IMG/VR virus record: IMGVR_UViG_3300025112_000079
Span: 1-34,192 of that record
Length of the DNA: 34,192 nt
Origin: a virus
Strand: one strand, 5' to 3'
The notes under the pieces were generated by a model. The model worked only from the letters and a program-made list of their open reading frames with translations. It was not told the DNA's origin and did no database searches. Both the position numbers and the translations under genes were made by a program. Positions 30,007-34,192 of this stretch are shown here, piece by piece; positions within the stretch are counted from its first letter, which is position 1, and each line of letters begins with the position of its first letter.

Positions 30007-30254
30007 TGTCCTAGCCTCTCTATTCCGGTGAAGGTGTAGTTCATCATCAAATCTTCGTGTAGATCGTCTTCGCTCAACGCAACTAAGTCTGTGTCGCCTA
30101 TCGCAACATATTCAAATTCAGTGCGCTGACGTGTCTCGTTTTTGATCTTCGTTGTGACAGTGGCAACCTCACGACGTGCCACAATCTGAATCTTTTCCCA
30201 TCCAAGGTGCGTGTCTTGTGGCCGCCTGACTTCGTATTTTGCTCCGACGATCAT
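30003..30254 (-). CDS. Small hypothetical early protein (83 aa)
   Basis: Eighty-three residues beginning MIVGAKYEVRRPQDTHLGWE, with a VATVTTKIKNETRQRTEFEYVAIG middle that looks like beta strands and an acidic C-terminal part. It overlaps the next gene by ATGA. The leader has the shared AATCACAGAGGCTA element. Unknown function. Confidence 0.6.
   Translation of the reverse strand: MIVGAKYEVRRPQDTHLGWEKIQIVARREVATVTTKIKNETRQRTEFEYVAIGDTDLVALSEDDLHEDLMMNYTFTGIERLGQ
30012..30021 (-). promoter_or_regulatory. GAGGCTA leader of gene starting at 30006
   Basis: On the coding strand AGAGAGGCTA ends five bases before the ATG. Confidence 0.7.
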
Positions 30255-30258
30255 TTTC

Positions 30259-30272
30259 TAGCCTCTGTGATT
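30259..30272 (-). promoter_or_regulatory. Leader AATCACAGAGGCTA of gene starting at 30254
   Basis: This 14-base element is identical to that at 30565-30578 and is close to 89-103 on the other strand (AATCACAGAGAGGCTA). Confidence 0.8.
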
Positions 30273-30295
30273 AGGGAGGGGGCTCGCGTGGCCGG

Positions 30296-30559
30296 TCAGT
30301 AGTAAACAGGCCGGAACAGGTAACCATCGCCATCGGCGGTCAGGTAACCCTTTACGCGGCACCCTGCGATAGAACACGACGCGGGAATTGAAAAGCAGGT
30401 GTCAGCCTCGCCATCGACTGAAACAGAACGCCTCATATCCCCGGCAAGGTGAAGGCGGCAATTCTGGACTTTGGAAAGCGTAGGGCCGCCCATCCACTTA
30501 GAAAACCAAGCGATAGCGCCGTCATCTTGTTTCGTTGAGAAGTCGCTGCGGTACTTCAT
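30296..30559 (-). CDS. Small hypothetical early protein with Cys residues (87 aa)
   Basis: Eighty-seven residues, MKYRSDFSTKQDDGAIAWFS at the start. Four cysteines (in NCRLHL, DTCFSI, SCSIAGCRV) are spread over the second half without a clear zinc pattern. The first three residues MKY match the start of the protein at 33115, probably by chance. It has the shared leader and overlaps none of its neighbours. Confidence 0.55.
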   Translation of the reverse strand: MKYRSDFSTKQDDGAIAWFSKWMGGPTLSKVQNCRLHLAGDMRRSVSVDGEADTCFSIPASCSIAGCRVKGYLTADGDGYLFRPVYY

Positions 30560-30563
30560 GGCT

Positions 30564-30728
30564 CTAGCCTCTGTGATTGTGGGTTGTTGGTGTGGTCGGT
30601 GCCGGCTCCAGCTCCAGCGTGAGGAGCGATCCGCGCCCCTCGCAGACCCGGCACGGTTGCTGGCCGCTGCGGCCGCTCCCGCCGCAGCCGATGCACGGTC
30701 TCGGGGTTACTACCCCGCGTTCGCTCAT
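30564..30728 (-). CDS. DnaJ-type zinc-finger micro-protein (54 aa)
   Basis: Fifty-four residues: MSERGVVTPRPCIGCGGSGR, SGQQPCRVCEGRGSL and a Pro/Thr-rich tail. The two CxxCxGxG units are those of DnaJ zinc fingers, which bind unfolded proteins or other partners. The ATG overlaps the previous stop (ATGA), which supports this start over a much longer open frame reading through the upstream gene. Could be a chaperone-binding or host-modifying factor. Confidence 0.65.
   Translation of the reverse strand: MSERGVVTPRPCIGCGGSGRSGQQPCRVCEGRGSLLTLELEPAPTTPTTHNHRG
30565..30578 (-). promoter_or_regulatory. Leader AATCACAGAGGCTA of gene starting at 30559
   Basis: Exact copy of 30259-30272. The stop codon of the upstream gene (TAG, 30564-30566) uses the last bases of this motif. 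Confidence 0.8.
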
Positions 30729-31057
30729 GCCGCACCTGGGCCGGTGTGGCGCATGGCCCAGTAGATCGCACGGCCCTTCCGCAAGCTGTCCTGCGCGTTC
30801 AGCGCGTAGATCATGCGGCGACCGTCGCTGGCATCGCCGATGAAGTACGGCTTGGGGTTGCCGAGCTTCGCGACACTCGACAGCGCCCGACGGGCTGCGC
30901 CGTGGGCCCACCGCCCGTCGCTGTAGTAGCTGAAATGTTTGCGGGCGGTTTTGTACCCGCCCGAGCGAATCGAGCGAATTGTGCGGGCGGATTGTTTGCC
31001 GGCCCTGATCGCCCAGCCGACGGACCCGAAATCGGGTGATGGTTTTCTGTTGTGCAT
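30725..31057 (-). CDS. Basic hypothetical early protein (110 aa)
   Basis: One hundred and ten residues, MHNRKPSPDFGSVGWAIRAG at the start; rich in Arg, Lys, Gly and Ser. The middle has ARKHFSYYSDGRWAHGAARRAL and the end RKGRAIYWAMRHTGPG. High positive charge suggests nucleic-acid contact. It has the GAGAGAGGCTA leader. No family recognised. Confidence 0.6.
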   Translation of the reverse strand: MHNRKPSPDFGSVGWAIRAGKQSARTIRSIRSGGYKTARKHFSYYSDGRWAHGAARRALSSVAKLGNPKPYFIGDASDGRRMIYALNAQDSLRKGRAIYWAMRHTGPGAA

Positions 31058-31060
31058 TAT

Positions 31061-31123
31061 TTAGCCTCTCTCTGTTGTCGTCAGAACTGCCACCCATACG
31101 GGGCGCGTGTAAACGCCCCGCAT
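31061..31123 (-). CDS. Possible 20-residue leader peptide
   Basis: In the 79-base gap between two early genes an ATG at 31123 opens a 20-codon frame (MRGVYTRPVWVAVLTTTERG) that stops in the GAGGCTAA motif. A 7-bp hairpin (31099-31105 with 31114-31120) lies within it. The Shine-Dalgarno is weak and the frame may be chance. Confidence 0.2.
   Translation of the reverse strand: MRGVYTRPVWVAVLTTTERG
31062..31077 (-). promoter_or_regulatory. GAGGCTA leader of gene starting at 31057
   Basis: CAACAGAGAGAGGCTA on the coding strand, ending four bases before the ATG. Confidence 0.75.
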
Positions 31124-31136
31124 GAGAAGCGATTCC

Positions 31137-31412
31137 CTATGCCGCACCTCGGTCAGTCCAAGTGTGATAATAGTCGCCAGCAAACACCAGCGCCGTGTCC
31201 GTGAGGACGACTTGGCGCAGCCCATGAAACTTATCCAGCCACGCCTGGGCGGCAGCGGCATGGTTCGCATCGATATCGAGCGCGTAGTTGCAGCCAACGG
31301 TCACGCGCTGCCGGTCCCTGGTATCGTCAGCCGTCGCGGTGAATCGGGAGCCGCGATGGTCGGTCGGGCCGTGGTATCGGGTACGGATCGATGCCAGTGG
31401 GTAGTGGTCCAT
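31137..31412 (-). CDS. Small hypothetical early protein (91 aa)
   Basis: Ninety-one residues, MDHYPLASIRTRYHGPTDHR at the start, with a VTVGCNYALDIDANHAAAAQAWL core and a beta-like QVVLTDTALVFAGDYYHTW end. The ATG at 31412 is chosen because GGAGGCTA is five bases upstream; a TTG at 31424 would include that leader in the coding region. No family recognised. Confidence 0.6.
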   Translation of the reverse strand: MDHYPLASIRTRYHGPTDHRGSRFTATADDTRDRQRVTVGCNYALDIDANHAAAAQAWLDKFHGLRQVVLTDTALVFAGDYYHTWTDRGAA

Positions 31413-31413
31413 T

Positions 31414-31701
31414 TTAGCCTCCAAAGTATTCGTTGAGGTCGGGAAAAGATTCGCCGGCGTGTTCGCGAATATGCTCGCCGGCCTCGCGTATGAAAGAGAC
31501 GGCCGTCAACCCGCACTCTGGGCAGTCAATGGTCCCGTCGGTCTCGCGGTGGCAAGGTGACCATCCCATGCAACTAGCCACGCCGGGATGATCCCAATCC
31601 GTTTGAATCAACACTGAATCGGATTCGCTTTGCGGGTTGCCACCGTCGCGCACGATTACAAACGCGCACGGCGTGAAGTCCGAAAAATGTATGAACGCCA
31701 T
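31414..31701 (-). CDS. Small protein with Cys-rich centre (95 aa)
   Basis: Ninety-five residues starting MAFIHFSDFTPCAFVIVRDG. Residues about 43-62 have SCMGWSPCHRE and IDCPECGL, a possible zinc site (Cys/His). The C-terminus is acidic. ATG 31701 overlaps the upstream stop (TGATG) and lies after GAGGCTA. A longer upstream reading would duplicate the previous gene's region in another frame and is rejected. Confidence 0.6.
   Translation of the reverse strand: MAFIHFSDFTPCAFVIVRDGGNPQSESDSVLIQTDWDHPGVASCMGWSPCHRETDGTIDCPECGLTAVSFIREAGEHIREHAGESFPDLNEYFGG
31415..31422 (-). promoter_or_regulatory. GGAGGCTA leader of gene starting at 31412
   Basis: Short form of the leader; it overlaps the stop codon region of the upstream gene and decides the start. 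Confidence 0.65.
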
Positions 31702-31997
31702 CACATAGCCTCGTCGTAGTCTGGGGACCATTCGTCGGCGTCTTCGTGCGCCTGTTGCGAGTAGGCGAACGGCCCGGCGGGCTCGCCGCATGGCATACAG
31801 CCAGGAAAACAGGCCCACCAGTACCAGCCGGGTTGTACGCCGACACAATAGTCAAGGAAGATCGGGCGCTCCCCATCGTGCCAGAACACCTCAAACGAGC
31901 CATAAGGCTCTTGAGTGTCCTCGGCGTGAAATTGGTGATAGCCAGCGTGGGAGTCGTAGGCTCTCGCCTCTTCGGTTCGTACTGTTCCGATTTTCAT
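31701..31997 (-). CDS. Small acidic, aromatic-rich early protein (98 aa)
   Basis: Ninety-eight residues, with GSFEVFWHDGERP, QPGWYWWACFPGCMP and GEPAGPFAYSQQAHEDADE. I have seen this pattern of a FEVFW strand, a GWYWWACFPGC block and an acidic end in many small phage proteins with no assigned function. It carries a double leader motif. Confidence 0.65.
   Translation of the reverse strand: MKIGTVRTEEARAYDSHAGYHQFHAEDTQEPYGSFEVFWHDGERPIFLDYCVGVQPGWYWWACFPGCMPCGEPAGPFAYSQQAHEDADEWSPDYDEAM
31706..31712 (-). promoter_or_regulatory. GAGGCTA site before gene starting at 31701
   Basis: GAGGCTA lies within the last codons of the upstream gene, four bases before the ATG. Confidence 0.55.
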
Positions 31998-32001
31998 GGT
32001 C

Positions 32002-32029
32002 TAGCCTCTCTCTGTTAGCCTCAGCGCCC
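32002..32029 (-). promoter_or_regulatory. Double GAGGCTA leader of gene starting at 31997
   Basis: On the coding strand GGGCGCTGAGGCTAAC is followed by AGAGAGAGGCTA. The first part is repeated exactly before the gene starting at 33115. Confidence 0.8.
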
Positions 32030-32044
32030 TTTCTAGAGCATCCC

Positions 32045-32251
32045 TTAAGCAACGGTCATCAACAGCAGCATCTCGGCGCCATGCACCGCGCGCTGGCCGC
32101 ACGCGTCGCATTCTATTCGCGTCGCGTCGGGTTCGACGCCTTCCTGTTCCTCGCCGCACGCGGTACAGAATCCCGGATTATCAGCCCCGAACATGCTGCG
32201 CTCGGCGGCGTCAACGATGCGGTCTTGCGTGATTGTTGTGTGGATTGTCAT
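32045..32251 (-). CDS. Small zinc-ribbon protein (68 aa)
   Basis: Sixty-eight residues: MTIHTTITQDRIVDAAERSM then FCTACGEEQEGV and IECDACGQRAVHGAE. Two CxxCG pairs form a zinc ribbon of the type common in small phage proteins. Start ATG 32251 overlaps the preceding stop by ATGA; GGGGGG precedes it instead of the GAGGCTA motif. Unknown target. Confidence 0.7.
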   Translation of the reverse strand: MTIHTTITQDRIVDAAERSMFGADNPGFCTACGEEQEGVEPDATRIECDACGQRAVHGAEMLLLMTVA

Positions 32252-32421
32252 GCCGGCCCCCCCTCCCGAGCGACTCGCTCGCCCATTTCTTGAATGATCG
32301 CGCGATAAAGTAGCGAATCCTTGTTCGTTCGCGCGGCCAGCATTCCGCTCAATTCTGCGTCGGAATAATTGGGCAGAATATGCTCGACGATGTACTCGAT
32401 AGGCGCTGATAGCATAGACAT
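32248..32421 (-). CDS. Small hypothetical protein (57 aa)
   Basis: Fifty-seven residues, MSMLSAPIEYIVEHILPNYS at the start and helical to the end (LLYRAIIQEMGERVAREGG). ATG 32421 with AAGGA upstream is preferred; longer starts run into the previous gene in another frame. It lies 13 bases after the DUF7227-like gene. Confidence 0.6.
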   Translation of the reverse strand: MSMLSAPIEYIVEHILPNYSDAELSGMLAARTNKDSLLYRAIIQEMGERVAREGGPA

Positions 32422-32434
32422 TTTGAAATCCTTC

Positions 32435-33115
32435 CTATGCCGCGATCGCGTTAGCTTTACGATGAGCCGCGCCGTGGGCCGGAAATCCAACGATAACGTC
32501 GCGCTGGCGCTGGCATAACTGGCAAGTCTTGCAGCTGACTCCGCCGTGTAAGTAATCATGCTGCGCCGCGTGTGATGTTGCAGGACATTGCACAACCTTG
32601 CGGCCTTTGGGCGTCGTGGTGCTGGCGCCGTCGCTAGGTAGCACCGTAACCACTGGCGCGATATCCAGGTCCGCCAGCTGGTCGGCGTGGTCTAGATTGT
32701 TGCCGCTTAGGTTAATCGTGAAGCCGTCGCGGTTCGCCTTTGCTATCGCGGCGGCGTTACGCTTGGTGGCCGGATTTTTGTGGGTATAGGTGAAGCCACG
32801 CTTGCCACGGTTCGCCTTCACGATAGCGCCGAGCGCTTTGGTATCGATTGTCTCGCCGACGCCGGGAAGATCACCCGCTTGGTTCATACGCCACAATTGC
32901 CCCGGCGCGAAGTCCGCGATCTTAGCGCAGAACGTCGCCAGATCCGTTCCGACGTCGTCCACTTGTTTCCATACAATAGCCAGTGGCCCACCTTTGGCGT
33001 AGCAACCGCCGCGCATAAACGGACAGGATGGCGGACAAGAGTCCGCACTCGATGTGCTGACCGGGATTGGCCCGGTCTTCTTGTTTCGCGATTTAAGCGT
33101 GAGCCGGTACTTCAT
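32435..33115 (-). CDS. DUF7227-type conserved phage protein
   Basis: A 226-residue protein and the first gene of the leftward operon. Marks of the family: MKYRLTLKSRNKKTGPIPVS, SCPPSCPFMRGGCYAKGGPLA, LWRMNQAGDLPG, GFTYTHKNP, GFTINLSGNNLDHAD, and a Cys-rich end VSCKTCQLCQRQRDVIVGFPAHG. The ordered cysteines suggest bound metal, and the layout is reminiscent of a small TIM-barrel-like enzyme, but function is unknown. The ATG at 33115 is chosen because the double leader is directly upstream; an in-frame ATG at 33154 lies before the leader. Confidence 0.75.
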   Translation of the reverse strand: MKYRLTLKSRNKKTGPIPVSTSSADSCPPSCPFMRGGCYAKGGPLAIVWKQVDDVGTDLATFCAKIADFAPGQLWRMNQAGDLPGVGETIDTKALGAIVKANRGKRGFTYTHKNPATKRNAAAIAKANRDGFTINLSGNNLDHADQLADLDIAPVVTVLPSDGASTTTPKGRKVVQCPATSHAAQHDYLHGGVSCKTCQLCQRQRDVIVGFPAHGAAHRKANAIAA

Positions 33116-33120
33116 TTTTA

Positions 33121-33145
33121 TAGCCTCCGTTAGCCTCAGCGCCCC
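33121..33145 (-). promoter_or_regulatory. Double GAGGCTA leader of gene starting at 33115
   Basis: GGGGCGCTGAGGCTAAC then GGAGGCTA on the coding strand, just downstream of the predicted -10 of the leftward promoter, so it lies at the 5' end of the operon message. Confidence 0.8.
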
Positions 33146-33173
33146 TTTTATCATCCGCCCACTGCGCCGTCAA
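33145..33173 (-). promoter_or_regulatory. Leftward early promoter
   Basis: On the minus strand TTGACG (33173-33168), a 17-base spacer and TAAAAG (33150-33145). The -35 matches the consensus in five of six positions, the -10 in four. It would drive the leftward operon. Confidence 0.6.
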
Positions 33174-33191
33174 GCGTTATCGAGCGCTTGA
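33170..33191. promoter_or_regulatory. Shared operator palindrome
   Basis: TCAAGCG (33170-33176) and CGCTTGA (33185-33191) with 8 bases between. Each arm overlaps the -35 box of one of the two divergent promoters, so one bound dimer could repress both. Confidence 0.6.
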
Positions 33192-33214
33192 TCGCGCCGA
33201 CGCGTCTCTATAGT
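33188..33214 (+). promoter_or_regulatory. Rightward promoter of HTH gene
   Basis: TTGATC (33188-33193) with TATAGT (33209-33214, spacer 15) or TAGTAT (33211-33216, spacer 17). It would start transcripts near 33222, upstream of the ATG at 33253. Confidence 0.5.
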
Positions 33215-33252
33215 ATATGCATGACTGCCGCCGCGAACGAAGGGACTCCCGC

Positions 33253-33444
33253 ATGGACCATAGCGACCTGCTTGCCGAGCTTGATGCATTTCTCGAGCGT
33301 CACGGCCTAAGCGATAGCACCTTCGGATTACGCGCGACCGGGGACGGTCACCTCGTGTCACGCATCCGCGCCGGCCGGCCGGTGCGCCGATCGACGGTGC
33401 TGCGGGTCAGGCGCTGGATGGCACGCGAGGATATCGCGCCGTGA
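33253..33444 (+). CDS. Small Cro/C1-like HTH regulator
   Basis: A 63-residue protein: MDHSDLLAELDAFLERHGLS, DSTFGLRATGDGHLVSRIRAG and a basic end TVLRVRRWMARE. The FLERHGLSDSTFG-L...LVSRIRAGR pattern is a short helix-turn-helix seen in small alphaproteobacterial and phage repressors. The ATG at 33253 has AAGGGA upstream; an ATG at 33217 would lie in the promoter. It is the natural candidate to bind the palindrome just upstream and control both divergent promoters. Confidence 0.7.
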   Translation: MDHSDLLAELDAFLERHGLSDSTFGLRATGDGHLVSRIRAGRPVRRSTVLRVRRWMAREDIAP

Positions 33445-33950
33445 CGACACGATTCAGCATCCTTCGGGATATACTCGCGCTCCAGGACATCAGCGCTCAA
33501 CAGAAGCTGGTGCTTATCGCCCTGAATCAGTATGGCGACGATGACGGCCGGAATATCTATCCAGCCATCGAGACAATCGCCCGGCTGGCCAGTCTGTCCA
33601 CTCGCCAAACCAAACGCCACGTCCGGGTGCTGCGCGAGCGTTCCTACCTGACGCCCCACGGCAATAAGACGCGCAACAATACCGTGAGGTATGCCCTCAA
33701 CGTCCCAACCAAAGGGACGCCAGTGTCACGGCCAACGGGCCATCGGCGTCCTACAACAACCCCCCTATATAATCCCTCTATTATCCCTGAACTAGCACGG
33801 GATTCTATTTCTGATTTTAATCAGGACAGACAGGCGGTCCCAGATAGACGGGCGGTCCACCCGATATCAGAGAAAGTTAGGCGATTGATTGATGCTGAAG
33901 ATCGAGAGCAAGCGGAGCGTAAGGCGCGACTCGCGTCGAGGCCGCAATGA
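33441..33950 (+). CDS. Winged-helix HTH protein (replication initiator- or regulator-like)
   Basis: A 169-residue protein, GTG start overlapping the previous stop (GTGA). Residues about 10-90 form an HTH_36-type winged helix: DISAQQKLVLIALNQYGDDDGRNIYPAIETIARLASLSTR in sections, then RHVRVLRERSYL and a wing. The rest is polar and probably disordered, ending in a charged helix. Proteins of this type include phage replication initiators and regulators; which it is cannot be told. It is cotranscribed with the Cro-like gene. Confidence 0.7.
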   Translation: MTTRFSILRDILALQDISAQQKLVLIALNQYGDDDGRNIYPAIETIARLASLSTRQTKRHVRVLRERSYLTPHGNKTRNNTVRYALNVPTKGTPVSRPTGHRRPTTTPLYNPSIIPELARDSISDFNQDRQAVPDRRAVHPISEKVRRLIDAEDREQAERKARLASRPQ

Positions 33951-34003
33951 TAGCGGTAACGTGGTACCGCGATGGGAATTGGCCGAGGCGCATAAACCTA
34001 GGC

Positions 34004-34025
34004 GGGGCGCGGGATAGGGGCGGGG
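34004..34025 (+). other. G-quadruplex motif before terminal repeat
   Basis: GGGG, CGC, GGG, ATA, GGGG, C, GGGG: four G runs with loops of 3, 3 and 1. It lies 15 bases before the right terminal repeat. A nearby inverted repeat (GCGGTA and TACCGC, about 33955-33972) is also in this non-coding stretch (33951-34040). Confidence 0.65.
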
Positions 34026-34040
34026 TGATAGTGCTGGGCG

Positions 34041-34192
34041 AAACCCCCGTCCATCCACGGGGGCATCAAAAGCCTCTGGATGCTTGTGTTATGTGCTGAC
34101 GTGGGCTAGGGTGTGGTTATTGAGGCTAATCACAGAGAGGCTATAGATATGACGTACATATGCGAGCATTTTCAAAACATCCGCCACAACCG
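34041..34192. repeat. Right copy of 152-bp terminal direct repeat
   Basis: Matches bases 1-152 with two adjacent differences at 34074-34075. It contains the same hairpin (34044-34063) and the double leader (34122-34143). Confidence 0.95.
34149..34192 (+). CDS. Truncated copy of first small gene
   Basis: First 14 codons (MTYICEHFQNIRHN) plus two bases of the gene at 109-372, cut by the window end. On a circular map it is the same gene. Confidence 0.85.
   Translation, partial: MTYICEHFQNIRHN

Noticed and set aside
30729-31097. Long leftward extension of the DnaJ-type gene
   Set aside because: The extension is the off-frame reading of the 30725-31057 gene; the ATGA-coupled start at 30728 explains the product.
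31702-31848. Extended N-terminus for the gene starting at 31701
   Set aside because: It is the off-frame reading of the 31701-31997 gene; the coupled TGATG start with GAGGCTA is preferred.
33217-33252. ATG at 33217 as start of the Cro-like gene
   Set aside because: It lies directly on the predicted -10 region, so it would not be in the transcript.
1-34192. tRNA genes, CRISPR arrays, insertion sequences, integrase
   Set aside because: Looked for on both strands by eye; no cloverleaf, spaced repeat array, transposase or recombinase motif was convincing. A tRNA scan would be needed to exclude small RNAs.

Overview
The window reads as an essentially complete genome of a short-tailed (podovirus-type) double-stranded DNA phage. 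The last 152 bases repeat the first 152 with only two adjacent mismatches, so the map is best treated as a circle of about 34.04 kb (or a genome with direct terminal repeats). The host is Gram-negative and probably an alphaproteobacterium. This is inferred from a UPF0260/YcgN-family gene closest in pattern to alphaproteobacterial copies, a GcrA-like regulator, a holin resembling the gene-transfer-agent type and an M15 endolysin. I see no tRNA, rRNA, CRISPR array, insertion sequence, integrase, DNA polymerase or RNA polymerase.

Layout. Bases 109-372 encode one small rightward gene whose leader matches the early genes. Bases 373-721 are a GC-rich non-coding stretch full of short repeats, a plausible packaging site. 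From 722 to 23127 one rightward late operon carries, in order: terminase small and large subunits, a Pro/Met-rich protein, a host-like UPF0260 protein, portal, a small conserved protein, scaffold, major capsid protein, a decoration-like protein, a helix-hairpin-helix protein, head-tail adaptor, tail hub and associated virion proteins, two large candidate ejection proteins and a tail fibre. Then come small proteins, a 2OG-oxygenase-like protein, and a lysis block of membrane proteins around an M15 peptidase. It ends at a strong terminator (23204-23233). No tape measure, sheath or tail tube is seen, which fits a short tail.

From 33115 down to 23313 everything is leftward: first a run of very small early genes (several with Cys-pair zinc motifs), then DNA metabolism genes (an EVR-type nuclease-like protein, a RecB-like nuclease, a candidate ssDNA-binding protein, RusA resolvase, MT-A70 methyltransferase, GcrA-like regulator, split primase/helicase, DUF6378 protein) and last a papain/C39-like cysteine protease candidate. 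The gap at 24003-24209 holds two hairpins and a perfect DnaA box. With no polymerase gene, this suggests host-dependent replication.

Control. Between 33116 and 33252 two divergent promoters share one palindrome overlapping both -35 boxes. The rightward one drives a small Cro/C1-like HTH gene and a winged-helix gene. At least nine early genes share an unusually conserved leader with the core GAGGCTA. The gene after the capsid/decoration pair has a Shine-Dalgarno sequence separated from its start by an 11-bp GAAA-capped hairpin, an apparent folded-spacer initiation site. These two translational signals, the virion-operon UPF0260 gene, the split primase and the repeat-flanked methyltransferase are the most interesting points.
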